Shown here in pieces: positions 31,253-39,821 of a stretch of 64,000 bases of DNA; the first letter of the stretch is position 1, and the number at the start of each line of letters is the position of its first letter. A model generated the notes under the pieces. That model did no database searches, was not told the origin of the DNA, and worked only from the letters and a program-made list of their open reading frames with translations. A program made the position numbers and the translations under genes. The DNA lies in assembly GCA_947458455.1 (NCBI GenBank), contig CANGYJ010000005.1, forward strand, positions 352,604 to 416,603. The letters are read 5' to 3'. This DNA is from Verrucomicrobiaceae bacterium. Lineage in GTDB: Bacteria; Verrucomicrobiota; Verrucomicrobiia; Verrucomicrobiales; Verrucomicrobiaceae.

Positions 31253-31354
31253 AGAGAGGCAAAGGTTTCCTTCTCTGCGTCCTCTGCTCCTCTGCCCCTT
31301 TGCGACAAACACTTTGGCAGATGCAGCGTGGTAGGTTTCAGAAATGCAGGCTAG
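31253..31354. repeat. Dispersed CTCTGC-type repeat, copy B (partial 5' arm)
   Basis: 31272-31354 matches copy A at 22790-22872. The 5' arm is reduced to AGAGAGGCAAAGG. Direct repeats of AGAAATGCARGCTAG flank it (ending at 31254 and 31354). The rest of 31083-31412 shows no gene. Confidence 0.8.
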
Positions 31355-31412
31355 GCATGGGCCGCATGAGACCGATGTGTCCCATGAGACCCATGTTTTG
31401 GCGCTTCGCGCC

Positions 31413-32369
31413 TCAAAGCATCGCCTTCAATTCGTCCAGGGCCTGCTTCGTGCGCTTGATGCCTTCGATCTCGGTGTGCTTGTCACCTTCGTATTCGATG
31501 CCGATGTAGCCGTTGTAGCCGGCGGCAGCGACGATCTTGATGAGGCGCTCGAAGTCGAGCGTCATCTCACGGCCTTCGCGGCGGTCTTCGGTATAGAATT
31601 TGCCCGCACCAGTGTCCCAGTCGTAGGCCTTGGCGCTCATACCTTTCTTCACCCAAGGCATGAACTCACGCAGGCCGAGGTAGGGGTTGTAGAGTTCGCC
31701 TTTGTTGCGGTCGGTGTAGAAGTTGCCGAAGTCCGGCAGGATGCCCACGCGGGCGTGATCGGCGGCTTTCATCACAGCGGTGAGCCATTTGCCATTGCTG
31801 GAAAGGCCCCCGTGGTTCTCGACGACGACGAACAGGCCGCGCTTGTCACCTTCGACACTCAACCCATGCAGGCCATCGGCGGCGAGCTTGAGCTGCTCGT
31901 CCCAGGAGAGCTTCGGATCGCTGGCGGCATTCACGCGGATGCTGTGGCAGCCGAGCGTGGCAGCGGCATCGAGCCACTTGAGATGGTTTTCGATGGCTTT
32001 GCTGCGCTTCGCCTCATCGGGATCACCCAGATTGCCCTCGCGGTCGCACATGATGAGCAGGCCGGTCACACCTTCGCCTTCCTGGCGCTTCTTCATCTCG
32101 CCCAGATAGGCGGCATCGGTGGCCTTATCGAAAAACATCTGGTTCACATACTCCACGCCGTCGATGCCGAGGCTGCGGGCGATCTTGCAGAAGTCGAGGT
32201 GCTCATGACGCTCCGCATTGCCCTTGCCAAAGATGCCCTTGTTCAGCGACCACTCGGCCACAGAGATTTTGAAGGGCTCTTTTTTCTCTCCTGCGGCACG
32301 AAGCACAGGAGCGGCGGCCGCAGCAGCGGCGAGGGCAAAGAAATGACGGCGAGAAGTGGTGGTGGACAT
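31413..32369 (-). CDS. Tat-exported sugar phosphate isomerase/epimerase (xylose isomerase-like TIM barrel)
   Basis: 318 aa from ATG 32369. A twin-arginine signal is seen in 'TTSRRHFFALAAAAAAAPVL'. The mature part is an AP-endonuclease-2/xylose isomerase-like barrel: 'LGIDGVEYVNQMFFDKATDA', 'RGLFVVVENHGGLSSNGKWL', 'VGILPDFGNFYTDRNKGELY' (metal-binding Glu/Asp/His positions) and 'GYIGIEYEGDKHTEIEGIKR'. Exported members are common in Verrucomicrobia and Planctomycetes; substrates are mostly unknown. It is probably co-transcribed with the cytochrome/WD40 gene upstream (stop-to-start gap 35 bases). Confidence 0.87.
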   Translation of the reverse strand: MSTTTSRRHFFALAAAAAAAPVLRAAGEKKEPFKISVAEWSLNKGIFGKGNAERHEHLDFCKIARSLGIDGVEYVNQMFFDKATDAAYLGEMKKRQEGEGVTGLLIMCDREGNLGDPDEAKRSKAIENHLKWLDAAATLGCHSIRVNAASDPKLSWDEQLKLAADGLHGLSVEGDKRGLFVVVENHGGLSSNGKWLTAVMKAADHARVGILPDFGNFYTDRNKGELYNPYLGLREFMPWVKKGMSAKAYDWDTGAGKFYTEDRREGREMTLDFERLIKIVAAAGYNGYIGIEYEGDKHTEIEGIKRTKQALDELKAML

Positions 32370-32404
32370 GGTGGAGGTGAGGTTAAACGTCGGACGATGC
32401 AGTC

Positions 32405-34483
32405 TCAAGGCTTGAATTCTGCCATGACTTTCGCGGTCGTGACATCCCAGAGACGCAGGACACCTTCCTGATCACCACCGAGGATCACATCACCGCCGCG
32501 ATTGGTGGCGAGGGATTGGAGAAAGCCAGTGGAGCCGGGGAGCTGCTTCACTTCACCGCCATCGCTGGTGATGAGGCGCAGTTTGGCATCGCCGGCGCTG
32601 GTGGCGATGTGATCGGCGGCACCAAGGTAACGAATGCCGGTGACCTCCTTGTCCCAGCCATCGACGCTCTTGCGGCGATCACCCGTGGTCCAGTCCCACA
32701 CTTTGACGACGTTGTCGGCACCGCTGCTGGCGAGCAGACGGCCATCGGCACGCCAGGTGAGGCCGAGGACATGATGCGTGTGGCCTTCGAAGACCTTCAC
32801 GACCTTGCCGCTGGTCAAATCGGTGATGCGCACAGCTTTGTCCGCTCCGCCGGAGGCGAGAAGTTTGCCATCGGGTGAGAAATCGAGCGCGAAGACGCTG
32901 TCGAGATGACGCTCGGCGTAGTTCTTCGTGAACTTGCCAGTGGTGATGTCCCACAGGGTGATGTCGCCGCTGCGAGAAGGCTCGCCGCTGCCGATGGCGA
33001 GGGTCTTGCCATCGGGGGAGAAGGCGAGGCTGTTGGCGCGGTCAGTGATGGAGGATTTGCCATCGCCCGTGCCGAGCGAGCGCTCCAGCACCCATGCGGT
33101 GGTGGTGCTGCCGGGGGCGATGGGTTTACCCGTGGCAGTGCTCCAGGCGAGTGGTGCGCCAGAATCATAGGTGGCGATCAATTCGAGGCCGTTGGGGCTG
33201 AATTGAAGCGCCTTGGCCTTCTTCAACGCGGTGGCGAGGGACTTCGAGAAGGCATCGCGATCTGCGGCGGCTTTTTCGGACTCCTTCTTCACGACTTCGA
33301 GACGTGCCTTGGCATCGGCGACGGCTTGTTTGGCCTTCTTTTCATTCTCGGTGACGAGTTTGATCTCCGTCGCGGTATCGGTGATGGCGGCTTCACCGCG
33401 AGTGAGCGCTTCTTGAGCGAGTTTGAGATCCGTGGCGGCTTTTTCTTTGGCTTCCGTGGCCTTGGCATCGGTGGCGGTGTTTTTATCGGCGGCGGCTTTC
33501 GCATCCGTTTTGGCCTTCAAATCCTTCTTTTTGTCTTCGAGGCTCTTTTTGGCGAGTTCAGCCAATTCACCGGCTTTTTTTAAACGAGCGGCCTGCTCGG
33601 TGGCATCGGTCTCGGCACGCTTGATGGCCTCGTTTTGATAGGTGACCTCCAAAACAGCGCGGGATGCAGCCAGCGTGCGCTGGGCGAGGGCTTGCTGAGA
33701 CGCGAGATCGGTCTTGATGTGGGCGATGAGCTTGGTGCCTTCGCTGAGCTTGATGCTGTTATCAGCTTCTTGAGTGGCGGTGAACTTTGTCGAGGCGACG
33801 GGCGCAGGTGTCTTGGTTTCGCGCTTCCAGATTTTGACCTCGCGAAAGCTGCCGGTGGCGAGCCGCGTGCCATCCGGTGAGAAGGCGAGAGCTTGAACCA
33901 GATCGCGATGGGCCACGCCGGGTTGTTTGTAGAGGCCGGATTGGATCAGCGAATCATCGGTGAGCTTCGTGACGAGGCTCTGCGAGGGCAGGTGGTAGAG
34001 ACTGATCTGATTAGCTCGTGCCGCAGCGGCAAAGTCTCCCTGCGCGGTGGTAGAGAGAGCAAAGATGGGCTGGATGCCAGCGGGCAGCGGCTCCCAGGTG
34101 ATGACTTTGTCCCGCTTCGGCGAAGGTCGGGCACCTTGATCGATCCAGTCCTTTAAGACGGCGAGCTGCTGCGAGGTGAGGTTCACGGCACCCACTTTGT
34201 TCCCTTTGGGCGGCATCTCGCTGTCCCAGCTGTGCGCGGCGGCCTGGTAGATGATGCTTTCCGCACCTTTGCCGGGGATGAGACCTTTGTCGGTCTCGCC
34301 ACCTTTGATCATGAGCTCGGGCGTCTCCATGTTCAGGCCGCCCTTGGTGGTGGTCTTGTTATGGCAGGCGATGCAGTTGTCCTTCAAAAAGGGATGGACC
34401 TGCTTGTCGTAATCGATCACGCCGGGAGCAGCGTGGGCGGAAAAGACGAGGACCGAATGCAGGATGGCGAATAAACGGAGCAT
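32405..34483 (-). CDS. Planctomycete-type cytochrome c domain fused to coiled coil and WD40 repeats
   Basis: 692 aa from ATG 34483 with signal peptide 'MLRLFAILHSVLVFSAHAA'. Residues ~20-120 hold one haem c site ('CIACHNKT') and 'MPPKGNKVGAVNLTSQQLAV', the PSCyt1-type domain. WD40 repeats occur before and after a long helical section at ~270-440 rich in Ala, Lys and Glu; later ones read 'VFALDFSPDGKLLASGGADK' and 'HHVLGLTWRADGRLLASSGA'. The protein is periplasmic; the haem may serve electron transfer, and the propeller binds partners. This architecture is characteristic of the PVC group. Confidence 0.88.
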   Translation of the reverse strand: MLRLFAILHSVLVFSAHAAPGVIDYDKQVHPFLKDNCIACHNKTTTKGGLNMETPELMIKGGETDKGLIPGKGAESIIYQAAAHSWDSEMPPKGNKVGAVNLTSQQLAVLKDWIDQGARPSPKRDKVITWEPLPAGIQPIFALSTTAQGDFAAAARANQISLYHLPSQSLVTKLTDDSLIQSGLYKQPGVAHRDLVQALAFSPDGTRLATGSFREVKIWKRETKTPAPVASTKFTATQEADNSIKLSEGTKLIAHIKTDLASQQALAQRTLAASRAVLEVTYQNEAIKRAETDATEQAARLKKAGELAELAKKSLEDKKKDLKAKTDAKAAADKNTATDAKATEAKEKAATDLKLAQEALTRGEAAITDTATEIKLVTENEKKAKQAVADAKARLEVVKKESEKAAADRDAFSKSLATALKKAKALQFSPNGLELIATYDSGAPLAWSTATGKPIAPGSTTTAWVLERSLGTGDGKSSITDRANSLAFSPDGKTLAIGSGEPSRSGDITLWDITTGKFTKNYAERHLDSVFALDFSPDGKLLASGGADKAVRITDLTSGKVVKVFEGHTHHVLGLTWRADGRLLASSGADNVVKVWDWTTGDRRKSVDGWDKEVTGIRYLGAADHIATSAGDAKLRLITSDGGEVKQLPGSTGFLQSLATNRGGDVILGGDQEGVLRLWDVTTAKVMAEFKP

Positions 34484-34586
34484 GATGCAGGAGAGTACGC
34501 GGCGAGGCGGCGTGTTTTCAGGCTCGTTTTGCGTCGGGAAGACGGGGAGGGAGTGATGGAGTAGTGGAGTAGTGGAGAGATGAGCC

Positions 34587-34626
34587 CCAACACTCCAACA
34601 CTCCAACACTCCAACACTCCAACACT
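34587..34626. repeat. 8-bp tandem repeat CCAACACT, five copies
   Basis: Five exact copies of CCAACACT; its last copy runs into the stop codon (TAG on the minus strand, 34625-34627) of the following gene. Imperfect GGAGTAGT repeats lie just upstream. Confidence 0.95.
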
Positions 34627-35914
34627 AGAGGCCGGGATTTTTGAGGCGGATCTCCTGGCGGAGATCGGTGATGCCATCGCGGACGACATGCAGCTCGCGT
34701 TTGTATTCGCTGAAGAGCGTGTGGCGGTCTTCCCACATGGCATCGGCGAGGAGGTCGTTGAGGCCGGAGAGAGCCTCGTTCGACCAGTTCAGGCAGCGTT
34801 TCAAAATGGCGAGCGTGTAACCCGCATCGGAGCCTTCGGCAAAGCGGCGAGTGCTGAGTGCCCCGGCGAGTTTGCCACTGATGCTCATCGTGTTGGAGAT
34901 GAAGCGGCTCAGCGGCGTGTTGCGTGCATCCTCGTCCTCGATGCCCTCGTCGCGGACCTCATCACGCAGATCACGCAGGATGCGGGTGACGAGCTTGTGG
35001 GCGGATTTTTGCAGCGGATGGCTGCGGCGCTCCTCCATGTAATCGGCAAAGGCATCGTCATCATCGGATTCATCCTCTGCGTCCTCCTTCCATTCCTCGC
35101 CAGCGTCCTCGGGATCGTCGTCATCCTCCTCGAAATCCTCCATCGACGGGATCTTATCGGCGGTTTGCGGCTTGCCGGAGTTTTCCTGGGCCTGCGCCAT
35201 CATGTCGAGCATGTGATCCCAGCCCATGACGAAGGCCACCTTGGTCTCGTCGTCATCATCTTCGGCGTATTTGTCCATCGCCTCCATGTGGGCATCGGTG
35301 AGGCGATCTGAGAGCTTCAAAGACTCCTCCCACTCGGCCTCGGAGACGGGAAGGTCCTCATCCTCTTCAAAGCCATCCTCATCGTCGTCATCATCCTTTT
35401 TCTCCGGGCGCTGGATGATGGTGGCGAGCCAGTTTCGCATGGCGTTGAGATTGGCGAACTGCTGGGCCTGCTCCTCCGCCTCGTCCATCTGCCAGGTGAA
35501 CTCGGTGATTTGAAGCTCGAAATCCGCGCTCTCGATGACAACGCGGCCGTTTTCTTCGGAGAACCACTCGATGTAGAGCGAATTTCGCCACTCGTAGGGA
35601 GGCTGTTTGCCATCCTCCATGCAGCGCTGCCATGCTTCATCGCTGGCGGTGATCTGCTTCACTTTTTTGGAGACGGTGATGTCTCCCACGATGCCGTGCT
35701 GCGCGGGTTTGAGGTCTCCCTGGTTCTTTTGGCGGCGCGGCTCATGGTTGGTGAAGGAGATGCGTGCGCCAGCCACATCCCGCCAGGCATCTCCTTCGAG
35801 GTCGAGCGTGAGGGGCTCAGCCCGACCCTCCAGCCAAATGCGACCACGCAGGTGGCCTTGCTCGGTGTTATCGAGTTCGCCGCGAACGATTGCCTGATCG
35901 AGTCGGAATGCCAT
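34625..35914 (-). CDS. Conserved-looking acidic protein of unknown function
   Basis: 429 aa from ATG 35914 ('MAFRLDQAIVRGELDNTEQG'). The N-terminal ~75 residues look like a beta-rich domain ('RGRIWLEGRAEPLTLDLEGD'). The middle is strongly acidic, with runs such as 'KKDDDDDEDGFEEDEDLP' and 'DEDDDDPEDAGEEWKEDAED'-like stretches. The C-terminal ~120 residues are helical ('SAHKLVTRILRDLRDEVRDE', 'LFSEYKRELHVVRDGITDLR'). No signal peptide or membrane segment is seen. No function can be assigned. The codon pattern is consistent and the ORF is long, so it is a real gene. Confidence 0.75.
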   Translation of the reverse strand: MAFRLDQAIVRGELDNTEQGHLRGRIWLEGRAEPLTLDLEGDAWRDVAGARISFTNHEPRRQKNQGDLKPAQHGIVGDITVSKKVKQITASDEAWQRCMEDGKQPPYEWRNSLYIEWFSEENGRVVIESADFELQITEFTWQMDEAEEQAQQFANLNAMRNWLATIIQRPEKKDDDDDEDGFEEDEDLPVSEAEWEESLKLSDRLTDAHMEAMDKYAEDDDDETKVAFVMGWDHMLDMMAQAQENSGKPQTADKIPSMEDFEEDDDDPEDAGEEWKEDAEDESDDDDAFADYMEERRSHPLQKSAHKLVTRILRDLRDEVRDEGIEDEDARNTPLSRFISNTMSISGKLAGALSTRRFAEGSDAGYTLAILKRCLNWSNEALSGLNDLLADAMWEDRHTLFSEYKRELHVVRDGITDLRQEIRLKNPGL

Positions 35915-36059
35915 GTGGGGACGGACCAAGCCGCTATCCGCGCCAGAATTCAAAGCCCGATTTCACCGCCACAGGCAAGGTGTGCCGGGTGTTTTACAAA
36001 TTCCAGCTTTCCTAATTACTGAGCACCGCTACTCTCGCCGTCCTGTGACCCCCACACGC

Positions 36060-36950
36060 ATGTATCTCAGTCTCTGGTTCGGCATTCTCCTGAGCACCCA
36101 GGCAGGTTGCTCCTCATCAAAAGACACGGGCATCGCCGGAGCGGCCGCCAACGGTGAAATACGTCGTGCCCTGCCTTTTGAGGAAAACAATGGCACGGCC
36201 AAAGACGTGCCGAATCCAATCGCGAAGCAGTTTAACAATCCTTCTTCACTGCCTACCACGCCCCCAGCAGGCGTGCGAGTTTCCTATTCCTCCGTCAAAA
36301 CCAGCCAGAAAGTCCTGGCGATGACCTTTGACGATGGCCCGCACCCTTCGCTCACACCGAAGCTGCTCGATCTGCTCAAAGAGCGAAACATCAAATGCAC
36401 CTTCTTCCTCATCGGTAAGCAGGTGAAGATGTACCCCGACATCGTCCGTCGCATGATCGCCGAAGGCCATGAGATCGGAAACCACACCTGGACGCATTGC
36501 AGCCTCACCAGCCGCTCGGATGAGCAGATCCGCAAAGAACTCCAGCAATCCGCCGATGCCGTCAAAGAGGTGGCTGGCGTGTCTCCACAACTCATCCGCC
36601 CGCCCTATGGTGCCATCAATCAGCGCATCAAGGACATGATGTTCACCGATTTTGGCTACTCGACGATCATGTGGAGCGTCGATCCGCAGGACTGGCGTCG
36701 TCCAGGCGTGGCTGCGGTGACAAGCCGCCTCGTCAATGGTGCTCATCCGGGTGCCATCATGCTCGCTCATGACATCCATCCCCCCACGCTCACCGCGATG
36801 CCAGCGATGTTTGATCAGCTCATCGCCAAAGGCTATCAATTCGTCACCGTCAGCCAGCTTCTGAATTTGGAGAAGGCCAGCATGCCCGTCGGCATGGTGG
36901 TGAAGCCCGGTGACAAGACTGACAAGGACCCGCAGGCCTTTGCCCAGTAA
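36060..36950 (+). CDS. Polysaccharide deacetylase (NodB domain) lipoprotein
   Basis: 296 aa from ATG 36060. A lipobox-like signal ends 'LLSTQAGC', so the protein is probably a lipoprotein. The NodB domain carries motif 1 'AMTFDDGPHPSLTP' (Asp-Asp), motif 2 'HEIGNHTWTHCSLT' (HxxxH metal ligands), motif 3 'IRPPYGAINQRIKDM', and 'MWSVDPQDWRRPG' with 'AIMLAHDIHPPTL'. It deacetylates GlcNAc-containing polymers such as peptidoglycan, chitin or exopolysaccharide. An intrinsic terminator follows. Confidence 0.93.
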   Translation: MYLSLWFGILLSTQAGCSSSKDTGIAGAAANGEIRRALPFEENNGTAKDVPNPIAKQFNNPSSLPTTPPAGVRVSYSSVKTSQKVLAMTFDDGPHPSLTPKLLDLLKERNIKCTFFLIGKQVKMYPDIVRRMIAEGHEIGNHTWTHCSLTSRSDEQIRKELQQSADAVKEVAGVSPQLIRPPYGAINQRIKDMMFTDFGYSTIMWSVDPQDWRRPGVAAVTSRLVNGAHPGAIMLAHDIHPPTLTAMPAMFDQLIAKGYQFVTVSQLLNLEKASMPVGMVVKPGDKTDKDPQAFAQ

Positions 36951-36981
36951 ACGAGTCCTCTTTTCCATCTCCAATCCAAAG

Positions 36982-37009
36982 AAGGCCGCGATCACCTCGC
37001 GGCTTTTTT
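36982..37009 (+). terminator. Intrinsic terminator after the deacetylase gene
   Basis: Stem GCCGCGA / TCGCGGC with a 5-base loop followed by TTTTTTA. It overlaps the convergent LssY-C gene's end by two bases. Confidence 0.85.
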
Positions 37010-38357
37010 ATTGGCTAGCCCCGCTTTGACCATACTCAATGGGGCCCCAGGTGGTTTTGTCCCAGCCGAGGCTTCGCACGTCCTCTGGATCCACCGCATC
37101 CTGAGAGAGAAACACGACGAGGCGCAGGCCATCGGTGAAGTAAGGATCGCCGGTGAGATTCTGCCGTGGTGTTTCCTTCGGCACAGGCTCCGTCGCACGG
37201 GCAAAGCCGAAGTGCGAAAGGCGGTAACGGTTCAGCAGGCTCTCCAGCACATATTGACGCGCCTCATCCACCATCGGGTCAATCACATGCGTGGTCAGTG
37301 TGGGAGATTTTTTCGTGATCTTGATGCCGATGTCACGGCTCACCTGCCCCACCCACACGGAGCGGCCCTCCACCGTCCAAGGTGCCAGCCACAGGCGCAG
37401 ATGATTGCGCTGCGAGAGACTCGATCTCGCCCGCTGAAAGGCCACATCCTGCTTCCTCCCGAAAACATATAGCGAGCTCACCGGGGCGGTGAGATAGGCA
37501 TTCCCGCGCAGCGCCGCCAGGATCATGCGCCGCACCGTGGAGCCATCGATGCGATGCGTGAAATCCCAACCGCACTCCGAGAGCGCTGCCATCATCTCCG
37601 AGGCCTCACCCACGATCACCAGATTCAGCGGATCGCCCTTTGTCGTGCCTTTGGCATTCGTCACCGTGGGGGCGAGCTGTGCCAGGCGCTGGCGGAACTG
37701 CTCGCGGCTCAGATTTTGACGCTCACCCGACTTATAAATGCTGCCCGGCTTCATCCGCTCGAAATCGAAGTGCCCGTCCGGCGTGCGCAGCGGAAAACCA
37801 AAGCGCCTCTCCCTTCCCTGCCCGTTCGTGGTGATCTCCACAAAGCGCCCGCCCTCGCTGCGAGGCACCAGCACATGCCCTTCATGGCGGCTGCCGGGTT
37901 CCAATCGTGCTCGCATGGCGAGATCACGAAATTTCTGTTGGAGTGCCGCATAGCCGAGGCCGCCCAAACGATGCCGAAAGAGATGAGCCGCCTCGTTCGC
38001 GGTGTAGTAATCCGGGTCCAGATGTGCCGCGAGCATCCACTGCTCAAAGCGGGTGCCGTTCTCGATGCGCATCCACACGGCCTGAATGCCCTTCGATGCC
38101 AAATTCACGCCGTAACGTTCCCGCGCCACATCGTCCGGCAGCAGAGCAGCCGTCACCGTGAGGCCATCCATCGTCTTCGATTGCATCCTGGCGGCCACTT
38201 CATCATCCCCCTGCCCCAGCAGATGCTCCAACTGCGAAAACGGCGTGGTCACATCCCCCACATGCCCGCCGCTGAACGAACAGGATGAAAGGCTCAGTGC
38301 CGCCAGAAGTGAAAATTTGGGACTCCAAAACACGCCGCGTTTTAATTCAGCGGGCAC
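37008..38357 (-). CDS. Lipoprotein with LssY C-terminal domain
   Basis: 449 aa. The N-terminus 'FSLLAALSLSSCSFSGGHVG' has a lipobox Cys. The C-terminal half contains 'DGSTVRRMILAALRGNAYLT', 'APVSSLYVFGRKQDVAFQRA' and 'SQRNHLRLWLAPWTVEGRSV' with 'WVGQVSRDIGIKIT', the LssY_C pattern seen at the end of some PAP2/DedA-like proteins. The function of the domain is unknown. Here it has no phosphatase or DedA domain and is instead tethered as a lipoprotein. ATG 38357 is used; ATGs further in would remove the lipobox. Confidence 0.75.
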   Translation of the reverse strand: MPAELKRGVFWSPKFSLLAALSLSSCSFSGGHVGDVTTPFSQLEHLLGQGDDEVAARMQSKTMDGLTVTAALLPDDVARERYGVNLASKGIQAVWMRIENGTRFEQWMLAAHLDPDYYTANEAAHLFRHRLGGLGYAALQQKFRDLAMRARLEPGSRHEGHVLVPRSEGGRFVEITTNGQGRERRFGFPLRTPDGHFDFERMKPGSIYKSGERQNLSREQFRQRLAQLAPTVTNAKGTTKGDPLNLVIVGEASEMMAALSECGWDFTHRIDGSTVRRMILAALRGNAYLTAPVSSLYVFGRKQDVAFQRARSSLSQRNHLRLWLAPWTVEGRSVWVGQVSRDIGIKITKKSPTLTTHVIDPMVDEARQYVLESLLNRYRLSHFGFARATEPVPKETPRQNLTGDPYFTDGLRLVVFLSQDAVDPEDVRSLGWDKTTWGPIEYGQSGASQ

Positions 38358-38391
38358 CCAACGTCCACCACCGCTTTGACTGGAGCATTCC

Positions 38392-38415
38392 CACGGACTG
38401 GAAAGTCCGTGCTAC
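38392..38415 (-). repeat. REP palindrome overlapping a gene end
   Basis: CACGGACT-GGAA-AGTCCGTG followed by CTAC, i.e. a GTAG head on the minus strand. The TAG in the head is the stop codon of the sulfatase gene ending at 38412. Confidence 0.8.
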
Positions 38416-39821
38416 GAAACAGGGACGATCATTGCTGCATCTTGAGTCTCAGCGTGCCACTTTTTGAAAGCGTCCATGAGGCGGTCGAGGTGAACTTTTT
38501 GAGCAGGATCGTTGGCGAGGTTGTGGAGCTGGCCGGGGTCGTTTTGGAGGTCGTAGAGCTCGATGAAAGGCGGTGAACCTTTGAGGGCATGCGGGTCCAT
38601 GGTTTGAAGCATGCGGAAGGCGTCGGGGAACTCTTTCTGGCGGAGGACGAGTTCGCCGTAGATGCGGTTGATCCACGGTTTCATGTCGCGGAGGTCGGCG
38701 TTGATGACTTTAGGTTCGTCGAGGCGACTGCGCAGGATGAGGTGATGGGTGTGATCGAGCACGGCGCGTTCTTCCATGCCGCGTTTTTGATTGAGGGAAC
38801 GGCCGGAGACTTCGGCGAAGATGAAGTCGTGGCCGGTGGCATCGCTTTGAGCTTCGAGGAGCGGTTGGAGACTTTTGCCGTGGCGTTTGGCGGTGTCGCC
38901 AAGGTGGAGCACGTCGAGCAGCGTGGGCATCAAATCGAGCTCGCTGACCAAGGCGTCGCTGATGAGCGGTTTCGCACCAGGGAGACGGATGATGAGCGGG
39001 ATGTGCAGGCCGAGGTGGTAAGGCGTCATTTTGCCGTGCGGATAGGCGGGACCGTGGTCACCCATGTAGATGACGATCGTGTTCGATTCCGCGCCGGAGT
39101 CGCGGAGGACATCGAGAACCTCGCCAAGCTGTTTATCGGCTTTTTGAATGCCGTCGAGGTATTCGGCCCAATCGCGGCGGATGGTGGGTGTGTCCGGGAG
39201 ATGGGCGGGAAGCGTGACTTGAGCCGGATCGACGCTGATGGGCTGCTTCTCGCTGTTCACGAACGGGCGGTGCGTGCTGGTGATGCTGTTGTGGAGGAAG
39301 AACCAGGGTTTGCCTGCGGCTCGTTGGATGATGCCGGTGAGGGCTTGTTTGGCGGGGACCTTCGGGATGAAGTCGTGGTAAGGGAAGCGCTCATTCGGTG
39401 AGACGTGGAGCTTGCCGCTGACGGCGGTGTGATAGCCGTTTTGCACGAGCGTCTCGATCAAGGTGGGCGCGGTGGTGCGAATGCGGGTGTGCAAATACGG
39501 TGGAGTGTTCTTTTCTGCTTCGGTGAGCTTGGCGGCGGGCTTGAAGAAGTTGTTCGTGTTGTTGATGAGGCCGTTGGTGTGGCCTTGCAGACCGGTCATG
39601 AGGCAAGCCTTTGATGCGGAGCAAACGGGATAGGCAACGTAGGCGCGACGAAACAGCGCTCCGCTAGCGCCAAGGGCGTCCATGCGCGGTGTTTTCACAT
39701 CGCTGCGGCCCATGGCACCAAACTGAGCGCCGTGATCCTCAGCGAGGATGAAGAGAAGGTTTGGCTGCGCCGCGAAGAGCGAAGGGCCAAGGACGAAGAG
39801 AAGCAGCAGCAGGTGTTTCAT
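38412..39821 (-). CDS. Secreted sulfatase with atypical CSASK active-site motif
   Basis: 469 aa from ATG 39821 with signal peptide 'MKHLLLLLFVLGPSLFAA'. The fold motifs are present: 'QPNLLFILAEDHGAQFGAMG', 'IVIYMGDHGPAYPHGKMTPY', 'LGLHIPLIIRLPGAKPLISD' and 'FIELYDLQNDPGQLHNLAND'. The formylglycine site reads 'VCSASKACLMTG' instead of C-x-P-x-R: Pro is Ala and the usual Arg is Lys. This may hinder maturation by the aerobic formylglycine-generating enzyme. Its ATG overlaps the stop of the CHASE2 gene (ATGA), so the two are coupled. The stop codon is supplied by a REP head. Confidence 0.88.
   Translation of the reverse strand: MKHLLLLLFVLGPSLFAAQPNLLFILAEDHGAQFGAMGRSDVKTPRMDALGASGALFRRAYVAYPVCSASKACLMTGLQGHTNGLINNTNNFFKPAAKLTEAEKNTPPYLHTRIRTTAPTLIETLVQNGYHTAVSGKLHVSPNERFPYHDFIPKVPAKQALTGIIQRAAGKPWFFLHNSITSTHRPFVNSEKQPISVDPAQVTLPAHLPDTPTIRRDWAEYLDGIQKADKQLGEVLDVLRDSGAESNTIVIYMGDHGPAYPHGKMTPYHLGLHIPLIIRLPGAKPLISDALVSELDLMPTLLDVLHLGDTAKRHGKSLQPLLEAQSDATGHDFIFAEVSGRSLNQKRGMEERAVLDHTHHLILRSRLDEPKVINADLRDMKPWINRIYGELVLRQKEFPDAFRMLQTMDPHALKGSPPFIELYDLQNDPGQLHNLANDPAQKVHLDRLMDAFKKWHAETQDAAMIVPVS

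Noticed and set aside
31398..31410. GGCGC-TTC-GCGCC hairpin as terminator of the isomerase gene
   Set aside because: Only five base pairs and no U-run on the relevant strand.
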